From the NCBI GenBank assembly GCA_021732995.1, contig JAKFWA010000100.1:1-42890 (forward strand): DNA of 42,890 nt. The letters run 5' to 3'. The position numbers were made by a program, and so were the translations under genes. Of this stretch, positions 8,330-18,652 are shown piece after piece. The notes under the pieces are model-generated. The model was not told the DNA's origin. It saw only the letters and a program-made list of their open reading frames with translations, and searched no databases. This stretch comes from Planctomycetaceae bacterium (GTDB lineage: Bacteria; Planctomycetota; Planctomycetia; Planctomycetales; Planctomycetaceae). Numbering within the stretch: position 1 is the first letter of the stretch; the number at the start of each line of letters is the position of its first letter.

Positions 8330-8668
8330 CCAATTGGATTGAGACGAGACGGGGGTGCCGAACCTTTCTCGCCGAGAGGACGGACACGATCGTCCCGAAG
8401 TTGTTCGCAGACTTCAAGCTAACGTGCTCACCTGACAGTTTGCCACAGGCAGTTTGAACGTCGCCGACCGGATCTGTGATTCAATTGGCATCTGCTGCCG
8501 GGCCGGAGCGGCAGAAATGCCGACTGTGCGGGTCGCACGTACCACCCGCCTCGACTTTCCCGCGTCAATTTGGCGGTGCGATTTCTGGCTCGAAAACGGG
8601 TAAATCCGGGGGATAGGTTCATGACGATTGATTGATGAGTTCAAGTCCTAACCCGTTGCGCACAAACG
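8330..8668. other. Divergent spacer between rsfS and the deacetylase gene
   Basis: No gene is supported here. It should hold the promoters of both flanking divergent genes, but I see no convincing -35/-10 pair. An interrupted hairpin lies at 8487-8521 (GGCAT and CTGCCG pairing with CGGCAG and ATGCC), without a T-tract. Confidence 0.4.
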
Positions 8669-9700
8669 ATGCCACGCCTGTTTCCATCACGCTCGAACAT
8701 GCTAAAAGCCTTGGCGGCGACCGGCGGATTGTCGGTGCTGCGGCGGCTTCCCGCATGGCGCGGATTGGTGACGGTGAATTACCACCGCATCGGAGAGCAC
8801 GGCGATTCGCTGCTGGACTGGGATTTGTGGAGTGCCACCCAGGATGACCTGAACGAGCACATCGCCAGCCTGAAACGCGATTCGGACGTCATCAGCCTCG
8901 ACGACCTGTCGGGAATTCTCAGCTCCCGCCGAGGACTCAAGTCCGGCCGCTTCGTCCTGATCAGTTTTGATGACGGTTACCGGGACAACTACGACATCGC
9001 GTTACCGGTTCTGAAATCACACAACGTCCCGGCCGCCTTCTTCATCGCAACGGGTTTCCTGGACCAGCGGAACATGGCCTGGTGGGACGAAGTCGCCTGG
9101 ATGGTGCGTTCCTCGCGACGACAAGGACTCGCGGGACCGGCCAAGCATCTGCCGCACAACGTCTCATTCGACGAACCACATCGCGAGCACGCCGTCCGCC
9201 GTTTGCTTCGAGCCTGTTACGCCCTGGATGCTCAAACGCGTACTGAATTCATTAACGAACTCGCCGAGGCCACCGGCAGCGGTCGCGCATCGCACCAGTT
9301 GTCCGAAGAGACCTGGATCACCTGGGACATGCTCCGCGAGATGCGAGCCGCTGGCATGAGCATTGGGGCTCACACGGTAAGCCATCCGGTGCTCGCGCGT
9401 TTGACCTATGAAGAGCAGCTTTTCGAACTCACGGAATCTCGCTTGCGATTGGAAGCGGAACTCGGCGAACTCGTAACCGCATTCAGCTATCCCGTCGGGC
9501 GTCGAGACAGCTTCAACGCCGACACGCGATCCGCCCTGCTGGCCGCCGGTTATGATTGGGCCTTCAGCTTCTACGGCGGCTACGCCAAGAGCTCACAAGT
9601 CGACCGCTTCGACATCCCGCGTGCGGCAATCGAAAGCAGTTTTTCGCTGACCCAGGTGCGATCGCTCACTGCCCTGCCTCAGCTGTTCGCGGCTCACTAA
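8669..9700 (+). CDS. Polysaccharide deacetylase (NodB homology domain)
   Basis: The 343-residue product belongs to carbohydrate esterase family 4, metal-dependent enzymes that remove N- or O-acetyl groups from polysaccharides. Visible motifs are SFDDG at 99-103 (catalytic base and metal-binding aspartates), HTVSHP at 235-240 (two metal-binding histidines) and a later FSYPVGRRDSF segment. An 80-residue insertion (about 135-215) between the first and second motifs resembles the extended deacetylases of exopolysaccharide loci. Near the N-terminus YHRIGEHGD is typical of this subgroup. There is no clear signal peptide. ATG 8669 lacks a good ribosome site, and ATG 8699 (Met11) is an alternative. 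It stands alone on the plus strand, convergent with the HD-GYP gene. Confidence 0.92.
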   Translation: MPRLFPSRSNMLKALAATGGLSVLRRLPAWRGLVTVNYHRIGEHGDSLLDWDLWSATQDDLNEHIASLKRDSDVISLDDLSGILSSRRGLKSGRFVLISFDDGYRDNYDIALPVLKSHNVPAAFFIATGFLDQRNMAWWDEVAWMVRSSRRQGLAGPAKHLPHNVSFDEPHREHAVRRLLRACYALDAQTRTEFINELAEATGSGRASHQLSEETWITWDMLREMRAAGMSIGAHTVSHPVLARLTYEEQLFELTESRLRLEAELGELVTAFSYPVGRRDSFNADTRSALLAAGYDWAFSFYGGYAKSSQVDRFDIPRAAIESSFSLTQVRSLTALPQLFAAH

Positions 9701-9795
9701 GAGTCCGCTACAGAGCCAACCGTCGGATACGCCCGGAACGACCTCAGAATGGGTAACAACCGAGTCTCAGACTTACGGCAATTGATACCACCAGG

Positions 9796-9836
9796 AAAAA
9801 GCCAGTAGCACGGATGATCTACCCGTGCTACTGGCT
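9796..9836 (-). terminator. Rho-independent terminator of the HD-GYP gene
   Basis: A perfect 14-bp stem (arms 9800-9813 and 9823-9836) with a 9-nt loop is followed, in minus-strand reading, by TTTT at 9799-9796. It lies about 30 bases after the HD-GYP stop codon. In the plus direction there is no T-run after the stem, so it mainly serves the minus strand. Confidence 0.85.
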
Positions 9837-9867
9837 GCTCTCTATCTCTGGTTTGCCGATTTACCGC

Positions 9868-11478
9868 TCAGGAAGACCAAGCGGACTTGCTGCCGACTTG
9901 AGCGATCCGATCGCGAGCCGCGAAGTAGGCGGCAATGACGTCCGGGTCCCACTGAGTTCCGGCGCCCTCGCGGAAGATGTTTTCCACTTTGGCGAGCGGC
10001 ATGCCTTTGCGGTAAGGACGGTCGCTCCGCATCGCGTCGTAAGCATCAGCCACGGCCAGGATGCGAGCCAGCAGCGGAATGTCACGACCGCGCAGCCGAT
10101 CCGGGTAACCGTTGCCTGAGTATTCTTCATGGTGATTGCGCACACCCGGCAGCAGCTTATGGAACAGCTTCAGGCCCCGCAGGATGCGATAGCCGATCAG
10201 CGGATGCTGCTTGACTTCATCGAATTCGGCCGGATCCAGCGCCGACGGCTTCTGCAGGATGGCATCGTTGATACCGATCTTGCCGATGTCATGCAGCAGA
10301 CCTGCCGTATGAATGTCCTTGATATCCTGAGCACTCAACTGCAGCTCTTCGCCGAGTTCGCGAGCGATCGCGGCGACGCGTTCGCTGTGACCGCGGGTGT
10401 AGCGATCCTTGGCATCGAGCGTTGAAACCAGTGAGCCGACGAACTGCAACACGAATTCTTCCTGCTCTTCGTATAACTGACGATTGCAGTAGTGAGTCGC
10501 CAGCAACGCTGCGACGGTGCTCGTCATGCGGGCTTCGCCGGTACCGAATTCACGACCATCTGGCAGGTTGCCGAGGAACACCCATCCGATATGGCGATTG
10601 CCGTCCGTAATTGGATGCAGCAGGAAATTGCGCAGCTCAGGGAACTCATCCGAGATCAATCCGCCCGCGACATGATTTCGTATAATCGAATCGAACGCCG
10701 TCGTGCCTTCGAAGTAGTCGAGCAGCAGTTCGAATTTCTTGGTGCCAAACGGCAGACGGCCGAAGCTGTACTCCTGCCACTGACCGTGCCAGTCGTTGAC
10801 CGCCAGCACGCACGCTTCCGCGCCGACCTGCTGCTGCAGGCTTTCGACGCAACTGCGAGCCAGCTCCGTCGGGTTCTTCGACAGCACCAGTCCCGAAGCG
10901 AGACCATCCACAAAACGCATCTGCGATTGAACTCGTTCCACGCGGGCACTGAGTTCGCCTGATTCTCCCCGCAGTTTGGATTCACGCTGGTCGGCTTCAT
11001 ACACATTGCACAGCAACCGCTCGAGCAATTCCGGCGAGCAGCATTTCTGCTGCGTGCACCAGTCGCTCAAGTGATGTGGCGGCCAGTGCAATTCGTCGGC
11101 CAGCCGCTGCAGTTCTTCCGAGATCCGACCGCGATGATTCAGCACATAGCCGCAGCCGACTGTCTGGAGATCGTCCATATCGTGTAGCGGAACCGCGTAG
11201 AAGACCAGTCCCGAAGCGAGTTCCCAGACGCGGGGTTCTGTCACATATGTTAATTGCGAGACGACAAGACTCGGCAGAATCTCGACCAGGTCGGGATCTG
11301 TCTTGGCAAGCACTGTGCCCGACGCCGCATCGAGGCACACGAACGCCAGTCCGGTCGCCGCCGCGTAATGTCGGAGCAGACGAATGGCGGGCTCGTCGCT
11401 GTCGAGGGTGTAGCTATAACGCTCCCCCAGCGACCAGCGCGGTGCGCACAATTCGGTGCTCAGAAATGTTGTCGTCAT
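9868..11478 (-). CDS. HD-GYP domain signalling protein with GAF-like sensor
   Basis: HD-GYP proteins are metal-dependent phosphodiesterases that degrade cyclic di-GMP. From ATG 11478 (536 residues) I see a first sensor-like domain (about 30-125), a short cysteine-bearing linker with CTQQKCC, a coiled helix (about 160-190), a GAF-like domain (about 195-335) and a C-terminal HD-GYP domain with HDIGK at 396-400 and HHEEYSGNGYP at 449-459, all key residues present. No membrane helix or receiver domain is visible, so it is probably cytosolic. An in-frame TTG lies one codon upstream, but GGGGGAG five bases before the ATG fixes the start. The response regulator at 11778 lies 300 bases upstream on the same strand. 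It ends at a strong terminator; a palindrome at 11524-11545 may control it. Confidence 0.93.
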   Translation of the reverse strand: MTTTFLSTELCAPRWSLGERYSYTLDSDEPAIRLLRHYAAATGLAFVCLDAASGTVLAKTDPDLVEILPSLVVSQLTYVTEPRVWELASGLVFYAVPLHDMDDLQTVGCGYVLNHRGRISEELQRLADELHWPPHHLSDWCTQQKCCSPELLERLLCNVYEADQRESKLRGESGELSARVERVQSQMRFVDGLASGLVLSKNPTELARSCVESLQQQVGAEACVLAVNDWHGQWQEYSFGRLPFGTKKFELLLDYFEGTTAFDSIIRNHVAGGLISDEFPELRNFLLHPITDGNRHIGWVFLGNLPDGREFGTGEARMTSTVAALLATHYCNRQLYEEQEEFVLQFVGSLVSTLDAKDRYTRGHSERVAAIARELGEELQLSAQDIKDIHTAGLLHDIGKIGINDAILQKPSALDPAEFDEVKQHPLIGYRILRGLKLFHKLLPGVRNHHEEYSGNGYPDRLRGRDIPLLARILAVADAYDAMRSDRPYRKGMPLAKVENIFREGAGTQWDPDVIAAYFAARDRIAQVGSKSAWSS

Positions 11479-11483
11479 CAAAG

Positions 11484-11490
11484 CTCCCCC
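11484..11490 (-). promoter_or_regulatory. Ribosome binding site of the HD-GYP gene
   Basis: GGGGGAG on the minus strand ends five bases before ATG 11478, which favours this ATG over the adjacent upstream TTG. Confidence 0.65.
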
Positions 11491-11523
11491 AACTCATGGC
11501 CTGCGGTAGAAGCGTAGGTCATG

Positions 11524-11545
11524 AACGTCAGGTGGTAATGACGTT
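11524..11545. promoter_or_regulatory. Candidate operator palindrome upstream of the HD-GYP gene
   Basis: Perfect half-sites AACGTCA (11524-11530) and TGACGTT (11539-11545) are separated by 8 bases and lie about 45 bases before the start codon. The size and symmetry suit a dimeric regulator or a small hairpin in the leader. No copy is obvious elsewhere in the window. Confidence 0.4.
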
Positions 11546-11777
11546 TGGCGAGGTGGCGAGAAGCCGCCTGTCAATACAAGCGAAACCCTGCGCCGTCTGG
11601 AGTATTTACCTCAAGGAGAGCATTCGCCGGGAGGTTCTGATACCGAAATTTGACGCACCTGCGACACGCATGTACCGCTAGGAAAAGAACCCGGATAACG
11701 CAGTCTGATTTCGGAGTTCTGGCGGTAAAACTCTTACCTTGATGCAGGTCGCGGATGCGGTCTGCGGTCTGCAACGA

Positions 11778-12428
11778 TTACTCCAGTTGATACCCCTGCC
11801 CGCGGCGTGTGGTTATAAAGTCTTTACCGATCTTGCGGCGGATATTCGATATGTGAACGTCCAGGAGATTCGACAGGCTGTCGTCATCTTCATCGAACAG
11901 GTGGTCGTAGAGCGTTGACCGCGAGACCACCTTGCCCAGATGTAGCGCGAGGAATTCAACGATTGAGTACTCGCGGGCGGTGAGGTCGATCGTCACTTCG
12001 TCGCGAGTGACGGTTTTGCCGGCGGTATCAATGGTGACGTCACCGATCTCGATCACGCTGCTGGCTTGACCAGCGCTGCGACGGATCAGAGCCCGGATGC
12101 GAGCCTTCAGCTCTTTGAGTTCAAACGGTTTGACGAGGTAGTCGTCCGCGCCGCCGTCGAGCCCCTTGACACGATCTTCGACGGCATCGCGGGCAGTCAA
12201 CATGAGCACGGGAGTCGGCTTCAGCTTGCGAACCTCGGCCAGCACGCTCCAGCCGCTGCGTTTGGGCAACATCACATCGAGCACGATGACGTCGTAGTCC
12301 CAGCTCTTGGCTTTGTAGAGACCTTCTTCACCGTCCTCGGCCACGTCGACTGCGTAACCCTCTTCGCGCAACGACGTCGACACGATGCGGGACAGGTCCA
12401 GTTCATCTTCAACAACAAGTAGTCGCAT
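11778..12428 (-). CDS. OmpR/PhoB-family response regulator
   Basis: This 216-residue DNA-binding regulator has a receiver domain (1-115) with acidic residues E7/D8, phospho-acceptor Asp51 and the conserved Lys100 in LVKPF, then a winged-helix domain (about 128-216) with DLTAREYSIVEFLALHLGKV and the recognition region DVHISNIRRKIG. The frame stays open upstream to 12650, but the receiver family begins with MRLLVVEDE, so ATG 12428 is the start. No histidine kinase is adjacent; the nearest classical one is at 18653, about 6 kb away on the other strand, and could be its partner. The HD-GYP gene follows downstream on the same strand. The family assignment is secure; the regulon is unknown. Confidence 0.95.
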   Translation of the reverse strand: MRLLVVEDELDLSRIVSTSLREEGYAVDVAEDGEEGLYKAKSWDYDVIVLDVMLPKRSGWSVLAEVRKLKPTPVLMLTARDAVEDRVKGLDGGADDYLVKPFELKELKARIRALIRRSAGQASSVIEIGDVTIDTAGKTVTRDEVTIDLTAREYSIVEFLALHLGKVVSRSTLYDHLFDEDDDSLSNLLDVHISNIRRKIGKDFITTRRGQGYQLE

Positions 12429-12735
12429 GAGTGGCCTACATCCGGAAGTCACATTCGTTGCAGCACCCGCCTGATGACAAACAGTCAGCACGGGCGCGTC
12501 GCCGTTCACTCGCGAACCGAAAGCAGAGATCGGCTCGCCGTGAGAACGGCGGCTTGATCTTAAGGACGCTCGGCGGGCGTAAACCAGCCCCGCGGAAGAA
12601 TCGTCTCCCGCCACAGCGGTTTCAGGGCAGATACCTGAGGAAAGCGCCAACTCGCCGGGGCACGAAGTCGTCAGACAACGTTCCCGTGGGAAATGATCCG
12701 AGGCACTGGAACGGGCTGACGCAAACCGCAGAACC
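12429..12735. other. Gene-free spacer
   Basis: The spacer holds the upstream region of the response regulator and the 3' flank of the small minus-strand gene. I find no stable hairpin with a T-tract and no supportable short gene. The open frame that runs into it from the regulator is probably chance. Confidence 0.4.
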
Positions 12736-13224
12736 TCAGTCGAGTCTCGGATGCAGCCGAATGCCGTTCATGTTGATCTGGACCAGGCATTGGCGGACGG
12801 TGTCCGCACAGTGTCCGTTGCCTTGCGCCCACCAGATGATGTTGAAGTTTTCCTTGCCGGACCGGTACTGCTCGATGACCTCGTAGGTCAGAGCGTTCTG
12901 CTCGTAACCGTCCCGAAGAATTCCGAAAGACTTCTGATTGAACTCGCTCCAGATCTGCTCGCCGATGAGGTGCTCAATGTGCCGATACCGCAGGAACGTG
13001 TTCCAGTAGCGGCGATACCAGTCATAGAAGGCCGCGTTGCCCAAGTCACGCCGGGCAAACTGGCTTTCCAGCCATTGGTGACGGCAGGCTTCGTGGTAGG
13101 CGGCTTCAAACAGGCTGGGGGCGGAAGTACCGGCGGGCTGCGTGCAGATCTGTGTGATCAAGGTCGATTCCGTTGTCGGGGACGGTTCGAACGGGGCGTG
13201 GCAATCACCCTTGACTTCATTCAC
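12736..13224 (-). CDS. Small W/Y/H-rich conserved hypothetical protein
   Basis: The 162-residue product begins at a GTG. About residues 40-105 are dense in aromatic and charged residues (EAAYHEACRHQWLESQFARR followed by DLGNAAFYDWYRRYWNTF), strongly amphipathic helical in character. This resembles a small soluble family I associate with planctomycete genomes, of unknown function. The opposite strand has a longer open frame here (12751-13284), but its composition is bland, while the minus frame is rich in W, Y and H in a regular pattern, so I prefer the minus strand. No signal peptide or membrane helix is visible. The gene lies 307 bases upstream of the response regulator on the same strand, with no obvious operon link. 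Function unknown. Confidence 0.7.
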   Translation of the reverse strand: MNEVKGDCHAPFEPSPTTESTLITQICTQPAGTSAPSLFEAAYHEACRHQWLESQFARRDLGNAAFYDWYRRYWNTFLRYRHIEHLIGEQIWSEFNQKSFGILRDGYEQNALTYEVIEQYRSGKENFNIIWWAQGNGHCADTVRQCLVQINMNGIRLHPRLD

Positions 13225-13520
13225 AACACATGCATCGGGCGCGATGCGACCGGCGAGAGTAGTAGATCCCTCCCACTTGGGTGAAGAATAGACCGCGAAC
13301 TTTTTTTCAGAGTTTCACAAATCCCGCCCGAGTCCCGGTGAAATCGGGAGATCACGTTCTCCATGGATTCAAAGAATTACTATCGATCCATGCGATCAGT
13401 ATTTCGCACAGCGCACTTCGTCCGCCAAGAGTCTTGTTTTAGCACCGAACCACCTGGGCGCGTCGCTTGAAGCCAACTGGAAACATCACACGTTCGATGG
13501 CCAACTGCAGCTTGAAAAGG
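13225..13520. other. Spacer without a gene
   Basis: This gap between two minus-strand genes contains a T-run near 13301-13307, a weak TCCCG/CGGGA stem near 13332-13350 and an ATGGAT/ATCCAT pairing downstream. None forms a convincing terminator. Confidence 0.35.
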
Positions 13521-16500
13521 CTACTTGATCTCGCTGAACGTGCCTGAGTTGGTGTCCAGAACCCAAAACGAGCGTTTTTCGCTGGAAGCGACGGCGACCT
13601 TCTTCCCCCCGGCAAGGATGGCGAGCTGGGAGATGTTGAAATCATCGGCTGGAACTGACCAACGATCTGACTTTTGAGACGCCAGATCAAATCGCAGCAC
13701 CGTATCTCCTTGCCAACCTACGATGAGTCCTTCACCGACGAATCGATAAGGAGTCGCATTGGCGGTGGCATCAAGTTTTTTGACTTCCGATTCGCCCCGG
13801 CTGACGAGCAAGACTTCTTGGGGTTTCGAGACGATGCATTTTCGTCCCGAGTGGTCCAGCGCAGGGCTGCCGGCGTCTAGAAAGTTGAACTCGTTCTGCT
13901 CGAGTAACTCCCCGTCGCCCGTTCCAAACCACTGCAATCGCTTTGAATCGGGCGGGAGCGCAGCAGCGATAGCGCCATCACCACTGAGTGCCACGCGGCT
14001 TTTGGGATCCAAAGCGAGGTTAGCCATCTGTTTCCGAGCAACAAGGTCCCACGTCGCAATTCCCTGTTTGGAGCGAACCAACGCGACCTTGCCGTCAGCA
14101 CTGAGTTGCACATCAAGCGCTCCGCCGGCGAGGTTGATCGCCGCGTTGTCTGCGAGCCGATCTGATGACTGATGCTTCCACGGTGTAATACGTCCCGACC
14201 GCAGGTCAAGACACGCTGGTTGATCCCCTAACGTCGTCAGCGAGGCGTTTCCTTCGACACGAATTTCTTTGACGAGTTTGCTGGTAGCGGTGTCCCAAAT
14301 CTCAACTTCGCCCTTAGATCGCGCTAACCCAACTTCGTCTCCTTCTCCCAATCGAACCAATCCGACGACGAACCCTCTTGTGTCGACCTGCACAGATCGA
14401 TTTGCCGAAGACCTTGCGATGAAAAAGAAACCTGCCAGGACAAACACGCCGACGATCGTCCCTAACCCCACGACCAGCGAACGTCCAGGCAGACTTCCGG
14501 CAATGGCATCGGGCAACATTCTTTCGATGGCCTTAGCGACACGTTTGGAGAATGAAGCGCGTTGCTTCTCCACTCCAAGATCTTCCAGCGCCTTTTCGGC
14601 TCCGCGTTGGACCATGGAATCGGGGTCCTCCAGCAGAGCCTGAATTGCACTGACGGCGGACTTGGCTCCAAGTTTTCCCAAGGCACAGACCGAGTGATAG
14701 CGCACTTCCGGTGCTGAGTCGCGCAGCATGGCGACGAGTGCTGGAGTAGCATTGATGTTGCCCAACAGTCCCATAGCGATCACGGCACTACACCGAACCA
14801 CGGACTCATCTTTCAAGGCCGTCTCCAAAACTGGCAGCACATCCTTGTTGCCAATTTTTCCAAGAGCTTTCACGGCCGCGGCGCGAACCTCAAAAGACGC
14901 GTCACGAGTGACGAGTGCCTTGAGCGTTTCGCACGTGTTTGCCTGTGCGATTTCCCCAAGGGCATCCACGATATGACGTCGAATGACTGGTTTTGCGTGT
15001 TCCAGCATATCCAGCAAGAGCGGGACCGCTTCGGCAGACTTCACTTTCTTGATGCCAAGCAAGATCTTTGCTTGCTGCTCTGGAGAGGATTGCTCAAGCA
15101 ACGGCAGCAGTGCGTCGATGGCTGGCGCGTCACCAATCTTCACGAGCGCATCAACCGCCGATTCAAGAAGCGTACCAGTTGCTTCGGGTAGAAGCTCGAG
15201 AATTGGAGGGACAGCTCTGGAGTCGCCAATCTCCCCCAAAGCGTCCAGCGCTCGACGACGCAATTCTTCGTCAACTACGGAGAGAAAGGGCAACAACGAG
15301 CGAACGGCACGTGGATCACCAATCTTGCCTAATGCAACAATTACATTGAGCTGAATGATTTCGTCATTATCACTGAGCTGCTCCACCAATTTGGAAGTCG
15401 CGCGCTTGTCGCCAATGCGCCCCAGAGACTCGATGGCATAGGCGCGAATTGGTCCGGAGGTATGCTCGATCGTCGTGAGCAAAGTCATGACAGCCGACTC
15501 GTGGCCAATCTTCCCCAGTAGAATAATGGCATCCAGCAACATGCCTTTATCCCGATGTTGCACCACGTCCAGCAATGTCGGAACCGCAACGGCGCCGATC
15601 TGCCCGACAGCCTCCGCGACATACAATTTCAAATGGGGATTTACCAATCCGAGTCGCAGCAATGGTCTCACCGCGTGTTCGGAGTTCAAGGCCCGCAGAG
15701 CTTTAATGCCTTCGTGGACAACCTCATTCGATTGATCCAGTAGCGAGCGTAAGACAATCGGCAATCCGCGCGGATCTCCAAGTATACCGAGCGCGCGAAT
15801 GAGGCCAGATCGCACATGATCCCAACCTTCCGACTCAATCGGCGCGATCAACTCAAACACACGCACGTCGCGGGATTCGCCGAGTTCCAGCAACGCCATG
15901 CGACGCTGTTGCGCTTCTCCCTGGTCGAGCGGATTACGCTCGCGAAGTTGTTCCTTCAGCTTCTTCAGCTTGATCGCGGATAATGTCTTTTTCAGATCAA
16001 TCGATGGGTTGGATGGAAGTTGACTAATAGCATTATCAACACACTGTTTGAGCTGCCTGATCTCCAAATCAGAGGTCGAGTCCTCAACTTCCGGAATCAG
16101 TACCGGCTGTGAACATTTTTTGCATTTCCGATACTTGCCAGCCCATTCCTGCTTTACTTTCAGTTGAGTTCCGCATTGGCATGTGGCCGTAATCAGCCTT
16201 GGGGAACTCTCCGTCGACGCTGATGCAGTTGTTGTCTTGGGCTGCGTCGGTTCTACCTTCTTAGTCGCGGAGATCCCCTCGGCAGGCACGCTGCTTGAGC
16301 CAGGCGAAGGCCGCGCGGCCACCGTTGGTGTTTGAGCAGCAGCAGTAGAACCGGATCCAGTCGCGATTGCCGGATCGGAATTGGTGCTGCGAGTCTTCGG
16401 GGCACCAGAGTCTCGCGAGGCCAGGGAATTCCTGCTGGCAGAGGCTTGGGCTGGCGGATTCAACTGCGGCTTCGGCTTGACGAGGGGGCGATCCGGCAGT

Positions 16501-16679
16501 GGGGTCCGCGTTGATTGGAGTATAAGAGTATCTCCGCCATTCGTTGAGTCTTCGCTAACCGATACGCGAGCTGGTACCAAACCGGAGGGCATTCGCGTGC
16601 CACATTCAATGCACTTCATCATGGCAGGCTTCATCGCTGCCCCGCAGGCCGAGCAAACTCGTTCGGTTGCAGACATCAT
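13521..16679 (-). CDS. Giant zinc-ribbon / HEAT-repeat / beta-propeller-like membrane protein
   Basis: This 1052-residue protein has four parts. (1) A zinc ribbon with cysteines 9, 12, 23 and 26. (2) A low-complexity S/T/P/A linker (about 30-160) leading to a second zinc site, C167-x-C169 and C186-x2-C189. (3) About 14 HEAT or PBS-lyase-like helical repeats (about 240-720), seen as recurring units such as ALGEIGDSRAVPPILELL and SLGRIGDKRATSKLVEQL. (4) A transmembrane helix at about 734-757, then a 290-residue beta-rich region with WD-like units (GEVEIWDTATSKLVKEI, QGIATWDLVARKQMANL). The topology suggests cytoplasmic zinc ribbons and HEAT solenoid with a propeller outside the membrane. HEAT solenoids bind proteins, so a scaffold role is likely, but the partner is unknown. 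ATG 16679, with a second ATG one codon in. A monocistronic arrangement is likely. Confidence 0.88.
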   Translation of the reverse strand: MMSATERVCSACGAAMKPAMMKCIECGTRMPSGLVPARVSVSEDSTNGGDTLILQSTRTPLPDRPLVKPKPQLNPPAQASASRNSLASRDSGAPKTRSTNSDPAIATGSGSTAAAQTPTVAARPSPGSSSVPAEGISATKKVEPTQPKTTTASASTESSPRLITATCQCGTQLKVKQEWAGKYRKCKKCSQPVLIPEVEDSTSDLEIRQLKQCVDNAISQLPSNPSIDLKKTLSAIKLKKLKEQLRERNPLDQGEAQQRRMALLELGESRDVRVFELIAPIESEGWDHVRSGLIRALGILGDPRGLPIVLRSLLDQSNEVVHEGIKALRALNSEHAVRPLLRLGLVNPHLKLYVAEAVGQIGAVAVPTLLDVVQHRDKGMLLDAIILLGKIGHESAVMTLLTTIEHTSGPIRAYAIESLGRIGDKRATSKLVEQLSDNDEIIQLNVIVALGKIGDPRAVRSLLPFLSVVDEELRRRALDALGEIGDSRAVPPILELLPEATGTLLESAVDALVKIGDAPAIDALLPLLEQSSPEQQAKILLGIKKVKSAEAVPLLLDMLEHAKPVIRRHIVDALGEIAQANTCETLKALVTRDASFEVRAAAVKALGKIGNKDVLPVLETALKDESVVRCSAVIAMGLLGNINATPALVAMLRDSAPEVRYHSVCALGKLGAKSAVSAIQALLEDPDSMVQRGAEKALEDLGVEKQRASFSKRVAKAIERMLPDAIAGSLPGRSLVVGLGTIVGVFVLAGFFFIARSSANRSVQVDTRGFVVGLVRLGEGDEVGLARSKGEVEIWDTATSKLVKEIRVEGNASLTTLGDQPACLDLRSGRITPWKHQSSDRLADNAAINLAGGALDVQLSADGKVALVRSKQGIATWDLVARKQMANLALDPKSRVALSGDGAIAAALPPDSKRLQWFGTGDGELLEQNEFNFLDAGSPALDHSGRKCIVSKPQEVLLVSRGESEVKKLDATANATPYRFVGEGLIVGWQGDTVLRFDLASQKSDRWSVPADDFNISQLAILAGGKKVAVASSEKRSFWVLDTNSGTFSEIK

Positions 16680-16763
16680 ACGACTCTCACAAATCTAAAA
16701 GTCTGTCACTAGCTGTGCGGACGATGTATTCGACTGTTATCAAAACCTCGACCTCTAGTCAGC

Positions 16764-16816
16764 GACAAAAGCCCGGACGCCGACAACTGGTTGTTGTGGC
16801 ATCCGGGCACTTTGTC
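16764..16816 (-). terminator. Long hairpin terminator of the DUF1559 gene
   Basis: An interrupted stem pairs GACAAA (16764-16769) and GCCCGGA (16771-16777) plus GCC (16779-16781) with GGC (16798-16800), TCCGGGC (16802-16808) and TTTGTC (16811-16816). In minus-strand reading the GC-rich core is followed directly by TTTT, the pattern of an intrinsic terminator, about 130 bases after the DUF1559 stop. Confidence 0.8.
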
Positions 16817-16948
16817 AGTTCGACAGCAAAGACCTGACCGGGAACCTCGCTATGTAGCCATCACATTATGCAGACTAAGAATAGTAACACAGTCCACACC
16901 TACTCTTGTGCCGTATAGCAGGTCGTTCCAGGAATCGGTCAGACCGCC

Positions 16949-18226
<1,278 letters not shown>

Positions 18227-18652
18227 TCTTTCTTTCTCCTGAATGAACCTAAAAAAGTTGAAATTTCCCAACGATGTTTCGTATTCCGTCACGCGCCGCG
18301 ACGCATCCTTTGCGCCTCAACCCAATTGATGCCCAAGCACCTCCTGTCAAACACGTCGCTAGCGATGTTGGAAGTCAGCCGTGTGCACGGAGAGGAGTAT
18401 TGGACCCCCTCGTCAACAACACGTGTGAGCCCCGTGAAGACTCAGTGAAACCGTCAGATTCAAGTTCCTCGACCTGTTCGATTTGGGAGTTCGTCGCAAT
18501 AGACTGCCAAACCTGATCGAGAAGCTGACGACGCTCAGCCAAAGCACCCCCCGCGAGTGACTGAAGCTCGCCGGGCAGCGTTATCGGCGTCGTTTGTGAG
18601 GAAACTGTGAAGGCCCTATCAATGGTTTGCGAACCCTGTGGAGTGACTCAGC
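18227..18652. other. Divergent regulatory spacer between DUF1559 and sensor kinase genes
   Basis: The 426 bases must contain promoters for both divergent genes. On the minus strand TTGACA occurs at 18350-18345, but no good -10 box sits at the expected distance, so I do not call a promoter. I see no gene or stable hairpin. Confidence 0.4.
18236..18240 (-). promoter_or_regulatory. Ribosome binding site of the DUF1559 gene
   Basis: AGGAG on the minus strand lies nine bases before ATG 18226 and decides between this start and the upstream in-frame ATG at 18292. Confidence 0.7.

Noticed and set aside
12751-13284. Plus-strand open frame opposite the small W/Y-rich gene
   Set aside because: It is slightly longer, but its composition is bland and it has no ribosome site, whereas the minus frame has a conserved-looking aromatic block.
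18322-18350. TTGACA on the minus strand as promoter of the DUF1559 gene
   Set aside because: No acceptable -10 hexamer lies 16-18 bases downstream.
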